Source: Bolinopsis microptera
Lineage: Eukaryota > Ctenophora > Tentaculata > Lobata > Bolinopsidae
Length of the DNA stretch: 64,000 nucleotides
Assembly: GCF_026151205.1 (NCBI RefSeq)
Contig: NC_087077.1
Coordinates: 20,667,510-20,731,509, forward strand
Reading direction: 5' to 3'
This document shows, piece after piece, positions 41,656 to 54,500 of the stretch; position 1 is the first letter of the stretch, and every line of letters starts with the position of its first letter. The notes beneath the pieces were generated by a model. That model was not told the origin of the DNA and did no database searches. It saw nothing but the letters and a program-made list of their open reading frames with translations. Made by a program: the position numbers and the translations under genes.

Positions 41656-42633
41656 ATTTATTTTTAATTGTAGTTGACGAAATGAGAGTCTCCACTCAGT
41701 GTGTTAAAACATAATTCTTTGTCGACGTTTCGGCTACATGCCTTTGTCATAAAACGTGTCGAAAAGTCTACTATACCCTAAGAAATCAAAACCTCTTGGA
41801 TTCCACCAGGGTAACATTCACATCAGGACAACGTCTCATGGAAGCTTTAACAAGATCTAGCCTACAGCAAACAAAATGCAATAAACAAAGTGACAGCAAA
41901 TGCTACCAGTGCGATAAATCCTGCATGATCAAAAACATTTGCTACCAATTAATATGCCAAATATGTAATAAGTCCTACATTGGGGAAACTGGTAGGTTTA
42001 AAAGAAGTAGAGCCTGGGAACACTACAAATCAGTAAGGGATGGCAACAAATCTACGGCCATGGGGAAGCACTACCTAGAGGAGCATGCAGACATTTCAAT
42101 GCCAAACATACCGTTTCGGTTTATAGTTCGAAAAAGATGTAAAGACTATGTGGACCGTCAATTGTGGCAGTCGGTTCTAATAAAACGTGAAAACCCAGAA
42201 ATAAATACTCAATTGTCTGAGTCCGTAAATGAAGGTGATTGGATAAAATATACTTGGAAGTTAATGTAATATTGAACTTATAAACCTAGATAATTTTTGA
42301 TTAATCAGTTTTATGAAGGAGCTATCTTGGTAAAATGTTTGTAGTACTATGAGGAATTGTTCACGGGTTGTTGCGGTGTGGATTCTTTTAGCCGTTATAT
42401 TTTATGTTTCTTTTGGATAAATTTGTGATTGTTGTTGTATTTCAAGATGTTATTTTTTGTTGTTATATTTCGTAGTATTAATAGATTATTTTAACATTGT
42501 ATCTTTGCAGCTATGTAAGTTTTCAGTACGTCCTGTTTATGACAAAGGCATGTAGCCGAAACGTCGACAAAGAATTATGTTTTAACACACTGAGTGGAGA
42601 CTCTCATTTCGTCAACTACAATTAAAAATAAAT
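41656..42633 (+). mobile_element. Penelope-like element fragment between 98-bp inverted repeats
   Basis: 41656-41753 and 42536-42633 are the same 98 bp in opposite orientation, without a mismatch by eye. Between them is the C-terminal GIY-YIG part of a Penelope-like ORF; no RT is present. The repeats contain ggcatgtagccgaaac next to gtcgac, like the core of the hammerhead-type ribozymes known in Penelope terminal repeats, but the CUGAUGA box is degenerate. The fragment stands between two blocks of the same 9-bp satellite. Confidence 0.85.
41796..42269 (+). CDS. Penelope-like GIY-YIG endonuclease domain
   Basis: 157 codons to a stop at 42269. CYQCDKSC forms a short Cys finger, then ICYQLICQICNKSYIGETGR gives the GIY-YIG pair (degenerate first half, intact YIG), with RSRAWEHYKSV bringing the Arg and Glu-His residues. 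DVDRQLW-type and WIKYTWKLM end the protein. This is the endonuclease that follows RT in Penelope-like elements and makes the target nick. The RT half is not in the window. Confidence 0.8.
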   Translation: MDSTRVTFTSGQRLMEALTRSSLQQTKCNKQSDSKCYQCDKSCMIKNICYQLICQICNKSYIGETGRFKRSRAWEHYKSVRDGNKSTAMGKHYLEEHADISMPNIPFRFIVRKRCKDYVDRQLWQSVLIKRENPEINTQLSESVNEGDWIKYTWKLM

Positions 42634-42780
42634 TCCTTGTATTCCTTGTATTCCTTGTATTCCTTGTATTCCTTGTATTCCTTGTATTCCTTGTATTCCT
42701 TGTATTCCTTGTATTCCTTGTATTCCTTGCATTCTTTGTATTCCTTGTATTCCTTGTATTCCTTGTATTCCTTGTATTCC
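42634..42780 (+). repeat. 9-bp satellite (TATTCCTTG)n, right block
   Basis: About 16 units directly abutting the right inverted repeat of the Penelope-like fragment. Confidence 0.95.
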
Positions 42781-43036
42781 ATGTGATGTAGACATTGTAG
42801 ACATGTTTGGCAATATTAGGTAACAATTTTGTAATGCCACCTAAGCTGCATTTTGTGTCAAAATACTATTTTCAATAATGAGATGATGGCGTCTGGAGAT
42901 ACAACAATTATAAAGTTATAATATCATCAGACCCATTTAAGGTGAACCCCTTTCCCTTTCAGGTGACAAACTCTCATATCTTACATCTAGCGCCAGCTAC
43001 TTACTCTTCCATGCTTCTAGCAAGAAAGCCTAGTAT
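42781..43036. other. Homeobox intron, no feature
   Basis: Unique sequence without coding signal. Confidence 0.5.
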
Positions 43037-44083
<1,047 letters not shown>

Positions 44084-44140
44084 CTGGTGATAATCCACAG
44101 AACATGTTCTTTGGCTCAATGATTGCAGCGTTATCCGATA
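44084..44140 (-). CDS. Homeobox gene exon upstream of the homeodomain
   Basis: 57 bp between acceptor TTACATTTTTAG/T and donor CAG/GTAACT. Reads SDNAAIIEPKNMFCGLSP and joins in frame (G/GA, Gly) to the homeodomain exon. It needs a further upstream exon ending one base into a codon; I did not find it. No known domain. Confidence 0.7.
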
Positions 44141-44826
44141 CTAAAAATGTAAATAAGAGCGTTACGATGTGAATATATATATAAGAATTAACAGATGAAA
44201 TTAACAAATCATTAAACCATTTTCTATCATATGAATTGTCTGTTTGAGGAAGATCCAGTCGGAGTACAATATGACGTGGGCAGGCACGAACAAATAAATT
44301 TAGTCCCAAACAAATTCCTTTTTGACACTCAAATCTTAACGTTTTCTACGCAAATAAGTAAATTTCAAGGAAAACAAAACAGTTGATATGTGTGCATGTT
44401 TTCTCGGTAAATTAATAAGGTAATAACTAATATAAGATTACGCGTTGAGTGCCTATAAACGCGTAAAACAGCTATAAATCAAGTACTCCAGCAGCTATTA
44501 CTAGTAGGGGTTGAGTAAAACAAGGGCTGAAATTAACAGAGCTCTGACTAAGCGACCTAATCTAATAAAGCGAACACGTTGAGTCAAGCTGTAGACAAGA
44601 TGGAATAATTTTATTGTTATATAAATACGCTAATTGATTTAGAAAGCAACAATAATTACTTAATGCAGTATAAATCCTTGCAGCACAATAAGCCACTTAG
44701 AGACAATGTTATTGTCAGGCATTAGGATTACTAGAAGGAACCCGTCTAACTCTATGAAGGTGCGATGAGGGCTGGTCTCCTTAACAGAACTATCCCCAGC
44801 ACTCTCCCAGCACTCAACCAGCTGGG
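44141..44826. other. No gene seen (likely homeobox intron)
   Basis: AT-rich unique sequence. ORFs continuing the 44084 exon past its acceptor have no support. Confidence 0.45.
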
Positions 44827-47727
44827 GTGAGGGCTGGTTGGGAACTACTCGGGGAGAGGCTGGTTGGGAACTACTCGGGGAGAGGGCTGGTTGGGAACTA
44901 CTCGGGGAGAGGGCTGGTTGGGAACTACTCGGGGAGAGGGCTGGTTGGGAACTACTCGGAGAGAGGGCTGGTTGGGAACTACTCGGGGAGAGGGCTGGTT
45001 GGGAACTACTCGGGGAGAGGGCTGGTTGGGAACTACTCGGGGAGAGGGCTGGTTGGGAACTACTCGGGGAGAGGGCTGGTTGGGAACTACTCGGGGAGAG
45101 GGCTGGTTGGGAACTACTCGGGGAGAGGGCTGGTTGGGAACTACTCGGGGAGAGGGCTGGTTGGGAACTACTCGGGGAGAGGGCTGGTTGGGAACTACTC
45201 GGGGAGAGGGCTGGTTGGGAACTACTCGGGGAGAGGGCTGGTTGGGAACTACTCGGGGAGAGGGCTGGTTGGGAACTACTCGGGGAGAGGGCTGGTTGGG
45301 AACTACTCGGGGAGAGGGCTGGTTGGGAACTACTCGGGGAGAGGGCTGGTTGGGAACTACTCGGGGAGAGGGCTGGTTGGGAACTACTCGGGGAGAGGGC
45401 TGGTTGGGAACTACTCGGGGAGAGGGCTGGTTGGGAACTACTCGGAGAGAGGGCTGGTTGGGAACTACTCGGGGAGAGGGCTGGTTGGGAACTACTCGGG
45501 GAGAGGGCTGGTTGGGAACTACTCGGGGAGAGGGCTGGTTGGGAACTACTCGGGGAGAGGGCTAGTTGGGAACTACTCGGGGAGAGGGCTGGTTGGGAAC
45601 TACTCGGGGAGAGGGCTGGTTAGGAACTACTCGGGGAGAGGGCTGGTTGGGAACTACTCGGGGAGAGGGCTGGTTGGGAACTACTCGGGGAGAGGGCTGG
45701 TTGGGAACTACTCGGGGAGAGGGCTGGTTGGGAACTACTCGTGGAGAGGGCTGGTTGGGAACTACTCGGGGAGAGGGCTGGTTGGGAACTACTCGGGGAG
45801 AGGGCTGGTTGGGAACTACTCGGGGAGAGGGCTGGTTAGGAACTACTCGGGGAGAGGGCTGGTTGGGAACTACTCGGGGAGAGGGCTGGTTGGGAACTAC
45901 TCGGGGAGAGGGCTGGTTGGGAACTACTCGGGGAGAGGGCTGGTTAGGAACTACTCGGGGAGAGGGCTGGTTGGGAACTACTCGGGGAGAGGGCTGGTTG
46001 GGAACTACTCGGGGAGAGGGCTGGTTGGGAACTACTCGGGGAGAGGGCTGGTTAGGAACTACTCGGGGAGAGGGCTGGTTGGGAACTACTCGGGGAGAGG
46101 GCTGGTTGGGAACTACTCGGGGAGAGGGCTGGTTGGGAACTACTCGGGGAGAGGGCTGGTTAGGAACTACTCGGGGAGAGGGCTGGTTGGGAACTACTCG
46201 GGGAGAGGGCTGGTTGGGAACTACTCGGGGAGAGGGCTGGTTGGGAACTACTCGGGGAGAGGGCTGGTTGGGAACTACTCGGGGAGAGGGCTGGTTAGGA
46301 ACTACTCGGGGAGAGGGCTGGTTGGGAACTACTCGGGGAGAGGGCTGGTTGGGAACTACTCGGGGAGAGGGCTGGTTGGGAACTACTCGGGGAGAGGGCT
46401 GGTTAGGAACTACTCGGGGAGAGGGCTGGTTGGGAACTACTCGGGGAGAGGGCTGGTTGGGAACTACTCGGGGAGAGGGCTGGTTGGGAACTACTCGGGG
46501 AGAGGGCTGGTTAGGAACTACTCGGGGAGAGGGCTGGTTGGGAACTACTCGGGGAGAGGGCTGGTTGGGAACTACTCGGGGAGAGGGCTGGTTGGGAACT
46601 ACTCGGGGAGAGGGCTGGTTGGGAACTACTCGGGGAGAGGGCTAGTTGGGAACTACTCGGGGAGAGGGCTGGTTGGGAACTACTCGGGGAGAGGGCTGGT
46701 TGGAACTACTCGGGGAGAGGGCTGGTTGGGAACTACTCGGGGAGAGGGCTGGTTGGGAACTACTCGGGGAGAGGGCTGGTTGGGGACTACTCGTGGAGAG
46801 GGCTGGTTGGGAACTACTCGGGGAGAGGGCTGGTTGGGAACTACTCGGGGAGAGGGCTGGTTGGGAACTACTCGGGGAGAGGGCTGGTTGGGAACTACTC
46901 GGGGAGAGGGCTGGTTGGGAACTACTCGGGGAGAGGGCTGGTTGGGAACTACTCGGGGAGAGGGCTGGTTGGGAACTACTCGGGGAGAGGGCTGGTTGGG
47001 AACTACTCGGGGAGAGGGCTGGTTAGGAACTACTCGGGGAGAGGGCTGGTTGGGAACTACTCGGGGAGAGGACTGGTTGGGAACTACTCGGGGAGAGGGC
47101 TGGTTGGGAACTACTCGGGGAGAGGGCTGGTTGGGAACTACTCGGGGAGAGGGCTGGTTGGTAACTACTCGGGGAGAGGGCTGGTTGGGAACTACTCGGG
47201 GAGAGGGCTGGTTGGGAACTACTCGGGGAGAGGGCTGGTTGGGAACTACTCGGGGAGAGGGCTGGTTGGGAACTACTCGGGGAGAGGGCTGGTTGGGAAC
47301 TACTCGGGGAGAGGGCTGGTTGGGAACTACTCGGCGAGAGTGCTGGTTGGGAACTACTCGGGGAGAGGGCTGGTTGGGAACTACTCGTGGAGAGGGCTGG
47401 TTGGGAACTACTCGGGGAGAGGCTGGTTGGGAACTACTCGGGGAGAGGGCTGGTTGGGAACTACTCGGGGAGAGGGCTGGTTGGGAACTACTCGGGGAGA
47501 GGGCTGGTTGGGAACTACTCGGGGAGAGGGCTGGTTGGGAACTACTCGGGGAGAGGGCTGGTTGGGAACTACTCGGGGAGAGGGCTGGTTGGGAACTACT
47601 CGGGGAGAGGGCTGGTTGGGAACTACTCGGGGAGAGGGCTGGTTGGGAACTTCTCGGGGAGAGGGCTGGTTGGGAACTACTCGGGGAGAGGGCTGGTTGG
47701 GAACTACTCGGGGAGAGGGCTGGTTGA
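44827..47727 (+). repeat. 27-bp minisatellite, ~107 copies, with higher-order structure
   Basis: Units of ggctggttgggaactactcg plus gggagag. The variant gttaggaac recurs at 45836, 45944, 46052, 46160, 46295, 46403 and 46511, i.e. every 108 bp with one step of 135, marking four- and five-unit higher-order repeats. The 27-bp period has no stop in most frames, so long frames (for example 966 codons) appear on both strands. I do not regard them as genes. It ends with a few bases before 47728. Confidence 0.95.
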
Positions 47728-49103
47728 AGAACAACGTGCGCGCGGCGCTTATTCAATGAGATTAGATTCGATTTTATTGTGAAAATAAAATGTAAGATTT
47801 GTTGGATTAATACGGAAAAGCATCCGATCACGCACTATATAGCTTAACTTAGCACAATAACTTAACTTAGCATCTTACAAGGAGCAAGTTGGCAAAGTAT
47901 TTTAACGTACAGATGATAATTCAAACGATAAAATAATTACATACCTCCTTAACGACCAGTTTTACTCTCATTGAAGACTGCACTAAATTTTTACCTATTC
48001 ATTTGTACCCTCAACAAAATGTCCTAAATCTTTCATGGTCGTGAGGTTAAACTGTATGTTGCAATCAACTAAACAGACAAATAATATTAAAATTTTCACG
48101 ACGGTCGAAATGTTCACAAAAGTAAATTTTCACAAAAGCGACTCGTGAAATTTCTGAATAACTCATAGTCATTGTACCTCATCGTTTGACTATTCCGGTT
48201 GAAACGTATTTGTTGACCGCTGCAAATCAATCAAGAAAGGTTGTGCGATAAGAAAATAAGCATGACAAATGCAGCTATACGCAATATAACTCATGGTCTC
48301 CAGAACCATATCAGCTAATTTAATTATTTGAATTGGCGCAGAGCTCTTCTGGTAATCCAATCAAGCAAACCGACCAATCAGAAGCCAGCAAACAGACCAC
48401 GTGACACCAGCCCTCCAATCAGGAAACGTACCGAAACCGCGCGTTGATATAATTTGTATTAGGGCTAATTTCATGGCGTTGATAAATCGCAGGGACCTGT
48501 AAAGTGAGCCCCAGCTGATAAACTGTAAGCTGTGCCACAAGTAACTCCGGGAGGAAATGAGCCGGGATCACGTGAGCTAACCCATATGTGATACTACACG
48601 AGTCACGTGACGGATACACACTGGTCACGTGGCCGATACTACAGAATCAGTCCCGAATAGTACAGATAAACGTTGTTGAGTGGATTAGATAAGTCCGAGT
48701 CAAATCAAATCTTATTACGGGCCAGCAATGAGCATGCTAATTGTGTTTTGTAACCTTTGTACGGGAAATGGAATGGGTCAGTAATATCATGCGTTACCAT
48801 GGTTACTGAGTAATCTCATGCGCGTGCGCTCGGGGCTCGGGACTGTCAAACTGTTAATTGTGCACAGGAGTTAATGTACTTGTGAAAAGTAAAAACAGTT
48901 TCAAAAAATGCTTCACTTCATTTTGAAATTTCAAAAACTGTGAAATGAACTTTCCATTTTCAATAACATCGCATTCTAAAATTATTCTGTAGTTCAGAAA
49001 TACCACAGCATCTCCAAATTCGTTATAAACTTACAGTAGAACCTCCAACTCCAACTCTCATTATAAAATACAATGTAAACAGGGTGTATACATTGGATCA
49101 CAC
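47728..49103. other. Unique DNA with a promoter-like patch near 48360-48650
   Basis: Between 48360 and 48650 there are three CCAAT motifs (ccaatcaag, ccaatcaga, ccaatcagg) and four CACGTG E-boxes (48398, 48569, 48604, 48626). An X-box (GTTACCATGGTTAC) is at 48793-48806. No coding exon was recognised; it could be a promoter for a gene on either strand. Confidence 0.45.
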
Positions 49104-49602
49104 GTAGTTATGTGCAGTGTAACACAGCGTTACCATGGTTACTGTAGTTATGTGCAGTGTATCACAGCGTTACCATGGTTACTGTAGTTATGTGCAGTGT
49201 ATCACAGCGTTACCATGGTTACTGTAGTTATGTGCAGTGTATCACAGCGTTACCATGGTTACTGTAGTTATGTGCAGTGTATCACAGCGTTACCATGGTT
49301 ACTGTAGTAGTTATGTACAGTGTATCACAGCGTTACCATGGTTACTGTAGTTATGTGCAGTGTATCACAGCGTTACCATGGTTACTGTAGTTATGTGCAG
49401 TGTATCACAGCGTTACCATGGTTACTGTAGTTATGTGCAGTGTAACACAGCGTTACCATGGTTACTGTAGTTATGTGCAGTGTATCACAGCGTTACCATG
49501 GTTACTGTAGTTATGTGCAGTGTATCACAGCGTTACCATGGTTACTGTAGTTATGTGCAGTGTATCACAGCGTTACCATGGTTACTGTAGTTATGTGCAG
49601 TG
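49104..49602 (+). repeat. 40-bp minisatellite of X-box sites, ~12.5 copies
   Basis: Units of gtagttatgtgcagtgtatc and acagcgttaccatggttact. GTTACCATGGTTAC read on the minus strand is GTAACCATGGTAAC, an exact RFX X-box. One copy has a 3-bp insertion. Confidence 0.93.
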
Positions 49603-49659
49603 TAAGGGTTAAAGCTCCGGTAAAGCTGCGCAAGTCTCGAGAGTAGTGTGTATAATGGC

Positions 49660-49735
49660 TGACTCACAGCGTTACCATGGTTACTCACAGCGTTACCATG
49701 GTTACTGACTCACAGCGTTACCATGGTTACTGAGC
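49660..49735 (+). repeat. Three more copies of the X-box core in ~21-bp spacing
   Basis: cacagcgttaccatggttac at 49666, 49687 and 49712, separated from the main array by unique sequence. Confidence 0.85.
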
Positions 49736-49739
49736 AAGA

Positions 49740-50283
49740 CTCACAGGACAGAATTAACGATATTCCAAATGATTAAAGAGAAAGTACCCTGGCTAGGGGG
49801 TTCAAAGTAAGCTCTATGGTGATTATTTTGAGAGAACCAAAATAAAACTAAAAGAAAAGCTTCTAGAATCAGATCAGCGAAAAAATGAAATCTGTCGAAG
49901 GCAAAAAATAGAACGAAAGAAGTTTTAATAAAATAATTTCACACTATAAATAAATATATATTCACTGAGAATGTTACTGTCTAACACCTTTCTGAGGCTT
50001 TTATTTGGCTTGCATATCAGATTTGCTGTCAGTAAACGAAAACATTTCCCACTGCATAGTTGGTTCGTGCGCACTTAACTATGTTTCCCAGCGTACGCCA
50101 GCAGCAGATAACAAATTATGTAATTTCAACATAATAAAACATCGCGCTCAAGCGAATAGGATATATACACATTATCTAAATGATTCTACAAGCTAACCAC
50201 AGGCTAAAATCTATGTTCACAAAACTACCCCCGGTTGTAGTCCTCTCTAACACATAACCATCATCTCCACAACTAAGATATCC
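49740..50283. other. No gene seen
   Basis: AT-rich, with only a 63-codon unrecognised ORF at 50005-50196. Confidence 0.45.
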
Positions 50284-51416
50284 TCTCCCTGTTACCAGGC
50301 AACAACGCTCTCCCTGTTACCAGGCAACAACGCTCTCCCTGTTACCAGGCAACAACGCTCTCCCTGTTACCAGGCAACAACGCTCTCCCTGTTACCAGGC
50401 AACAACGCTATCCCTGTTACCAGGCAACAACGCTCTCCCTGTTACCAGGCAACAACGCTCTCCCTGTTACCAGGCAACAACGCTCTCCCTGTTACCAGGC
50501 AACAACGCTCTCCCTGTTACCAGGCAACAACGCTCTCCCTGTTACCAGGCAACAACGCTCTCCCTGTTACCAGGCAACAACGCTCTCCCTGTTACCAGGC
50601 AACAACGCTCTCCCTGTTACCAGGCAACAACGCTCTCCCTGTTACCAGGCAACAACGCTCTCCCTGTTACCAGGCAACAACGCTCTCCCTGTTACCAGGC
50701 AACAACGCTCTCCCTGTTACCAGGCAACAACGCTCTCCCTGTTACCAGGCAACAACGCTCTCCCTGTTACCAGGCAACAACGCTCTCCCTGTTACCAGGC
50801 AACAACGCTCACCCTGTTACCAGGCAACAACGCTCTCCCTGTTACCAGGCAACAACGCTCTCCCTGTTACCAGGCAACAACGCTCTCCCTGTTACCAGGC
50901 AACAACGCTATCCCTGTTACCAGGCAACAACGCTATCCCTGTTACCAGGCAACAACGCTCTCCCTGTTACCAGGCAACAACGCTCTCCCTGTTACCAGGC
51001 AACAACGCTCTCCCTGTTACCAGGCAACAACGCTCTCCCTGTTACCAGGCAACAACGCTCTCCCTGTTACCAGGCAACAACGCTCTCCCTGTTACCAGGC
51101 AACAACGCTCTCCCTGTTACCAGGCAACAACGCTCTCCCTGTTACCAGGCAACAACGCTCTCCCTGTTACCAGGCAACAACGCTCTCCCTGTTACCAGGC
51201 AACAACGCTCTCCCTGTTACCAGGCAACAACGCTCTCCCTGTTACCAGGCAACAACGCTCTCCCTGTTACCAGGCAACAACGCTCTCCCTGTTACCAGGC
51301 AACAACGCTCTCCCTGTTACCAGGCAACAACGCTCTCCCTGTTACCAGGCAACAACGCTCTCCCTGTTACCAGGCAACAACGCTCTCCCTGTTACCAGGC
51401 AACAACGCTCTCCCTG
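50284..51416 (+). repeat. 25-bp minisatellite of X-box sites, ~45 copies
   Basis: Units of ctctccct plus gttaccaggcaacaacg. GTTACC-A-GGCAAC fits the RFX X-box (GTNRCC, 0-3 spacer, RGYAAC). Nearly all copies are identical; rare changes (tatccct, caccct) fall outside the motif. Confidence 0.95.
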
Positions 51417-51578
51417 TCAGACCTGACAGAACACGGTCCAACAACACAATATTGACAGATGTAGATCGTCTAACTTAACCAAGGAGGACCGAGTGCGTGT
51501 TGTCATGGTAACCGTGTGCGTGTCCGTAAGCCGGATAGATATGTAAGCAGTGGGTATTGATATTGGGTAATTGAAGCT
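51417..51578. other. Short unique spacer between two arrays
   Basis: No feature apart from catggtaac at 51505. Confidence 0.5.
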
Positions 51579-54500
51579 GTCCTTCTCTAGAACAGCTCCT
51601 GCTTAACTTAACGTTGTAAGATAATGGTTACTAGAACAGCTCCTGCTTAACTTGACGTTGTAAGATAATGGTTACTAGAACAGCTCCTGATTAACTTAAC
51701 GTTGTAAGATAATGGTTACTAGAACAGCTCCTGCTTAACTTAACGTTGTAAGATAATGGTTACTAGAACAGCTCCTGCTTAACTTAACGTTGTAAGATAA
51801 TGGTTACTAGAACAGCTCCTGCTTAACTTAACGTTGTAAGATGATGGTTACTAGAACAGCTCCTGCTTAACTTAACGTTGTAAGATAATGGTTACTAGAA
51901 CAGCTCCTGCTTAACTTAACGTTATAAGATAATGGTTACTAGAACAGCTCCTGATTAACTTAACGTTGTAAGTTAATGGTTACTAGAACAGCTCCTGCTT
52001 AACTTAACGTTGTAAGATAATGGTTACTAGAACAGCTCCTGCTTAACTTAACGTTGTAAGATAATGGTTACTAGAACAGCTCCTGATTAACTTAACGTTG
52101 TAAGATAAAGGTTACTAGAACAGCTCCAGCTTAACTTAACGTTGTAAGATAATGGTCACTAGAACAGCTCCTGCTTAACTTAACGTTGTAAGGTAATGGT
52201 TACTAGAACAGCTCCTGATTAACTTAACGTTGTAAGATAATGGTTACTAGAACAGCTCCTGATTAACTTAACGTTGTAAGATAATGGTTACTAGAACAGC
52301 TCCTGCTTAACTTAACGTTGTAAGATAATGGTTACTAGAACAGCTCCTGATTAACTTAACGATGTAAGATAATGGTTACTAGAACAGCTCCTGCTTAACT
52401 TAACGTTGTAAGATAATGGTTACTAGAACAGCTCCTGCTTAACTTAACGTTGTAAGGTAATGGTTACTAGAACAGCTCCTGCTTAACTTAACGTTGTAAG
52501 ATAATGGTTACTAGAACAGCTCCTGCTTAACTTAACGTTGTAAGATAATGGTCACTAGAACAGCTCCTGCTTAACTTAACGTTGTAAGATAATGGTTACT
52601 AGAACAGCTCCTGCTTAACTTAACGTTGTAAGATAATGGTTACTAGAACAGCTCCTGCTTAACTTAACGTTGTAAGATAATGGTTACTAGAACAGCTCCT
52701 GCTTAACTTAACGTTGTAAGATAATGGTTACTAGAACAGCTCCTGCTTAACTTAACGTTGTAAGGTAATGGTTACTAGAACAGCTCCTGCTTAACTTAAC
52801 GTTGTAAGATAATGGTTACTAGAACAGCTCCTGCTTAACTTAACGTTGTAAGATAATGGTCACTAGAACAGCTCCTGCTTAACTTAACGTTGTAAGATAA
52901 TGGTTACTAGAACAGCTCCTGCTTAACTTAACGTTGTAAGATAATGGTTACTAGAACAGCTCCTGCTTAACTTAACGTTGTAAGATAATGGTTACTAGAA
53001 CAGCTCCTGCTTAACTTAACGTTGTAAGATAATGGTCACTAGAACAGCTCCTGCTTAACTTAACGTTATAAGATAATGGTTACTAGAACAGCTCCTGCTT
53101 AACTTAACGTTGTAAGGTAATGGTTACTAGAAGAGCTCCTGATTAACTTAACGTTGTAAGGTAATGGTTACTAGAACAGCTCCTGATTAACTTAACGTTG
53201 TAAGATAATGGTCACTAGAACAGCTCCTGCTTAACTTAACGTTGTAAGGTAATGGTTACTAGAACAGCTCCTGATTAACTTAACGTTGTAAGGTAATGGT
53301 TACTAGAACAGCTCCTGCTTAACTTAACGTTGTAAGATAATGGTTACTAGAACAGCTCCTGCTTAACTTAACGTTGTAAGATAATGGTTACTAGAACAGC
53401 TCCTGCTTAACTTAACGTTGTAAGATAATGGTTACTAGAACAGCTCCTGATTAACTTAACGTTGTAAGGTAATGGTTACTAGAAGAGCTCCTGATTAACT
53501 TAACGTTGTAAGGTAATGGTTACTAGAACAGCTCCTGATTAACTTAACGTTGTAAGATAATGGTCACTAGAACAGCTCCTGCTTAACTTAACGTTGTAAG
53601 GTAATGGTTACTAGAACAGCTCCTGATTAACTTAACGTTGTAAGGTAATGGTTACTAGAACAGCTCCTGCTTAACTAAACGTTGTAAGATAATGGTTACT
53701 AGAACAGCTCCTGATTAACTTAACGATGTAAGATAATGGTTACTAGAACAGCTCCTGCTTAACTTAACGTTGTAAGATAATGGTTACTAGAACAGCTCCT
53801 GATTAACTTAACGTTGTAAGATAATGGTTACTAGAACAGCTCCTGCTTAACTTAACGTTGTAAGATAATGGTTACTAGAACAGCTCCTGCTTAACTTAAC
53901 GTTGTAAGATAATGGTTACTAGAACAGCTCCTGATTAACTTAACGTTGTAAGATAATGGTTACTAGAACAGCTCCTGCTTAACTTAACGTTGTAAGATAA
54001 TGGTTACTAGAACAGCTCCTGCTTAACTTAACGTTGTAAGATAATGGTTACTAGAACAGCTCCTGCTTAACTTAACGTTGTAAGATAATGGTTACTAGAA
54101 CAGCTCCTGATTAACTTAACGTTGTAAGATAATGGTTACTAGAACAGCTCCTGCTTAACTTAACGTTGTAAGATAATGGTTACTAGAACAGCTCCTGCTT
54201 AACTTAACATTGTAAGATAATGGTTACTAGAACAGCTCCTGCTTAACTTAACGTTATAAGATAATGGTTACTAGAACAGCTCCTGATTAACTTAACGTTG
54301 TAAGATAATGGTTACTAGAACAGCTCCTGCTTAACTTAACGTTGTAAGATAATGGTTACTAGAACAGCTCCTGATTAACTTAACGATGTAAGATAATGGT
54401 TACTAGAACAGCTCCTGCTTAACTTAACGTTGTAAGGTAATGGTTACTAGAACAGCTCCTGCTTAACTTAACGTTGTAAGGTAATGGTTACTAGAACAGC

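Noticed and set aside
41321-42840. Collagen-like or tyrosine-rich proteins over the 9-bp satellites
   Set aside because: Translation of TATTCCTTG repeats in each frame; no unique N- or C-terminal region.
44827-47727. 966-codon and other long repetitive ORFs on both strands
   Set aside because: They come from a 27-bp satellite without stops; no start context, domain or non-repeat coding part supports a gene.
50284-51416. CRISPR-like array
   Set aside because: No variable spacers: the whole 25-bp unit repeats, and the DNA is eukaryotic.
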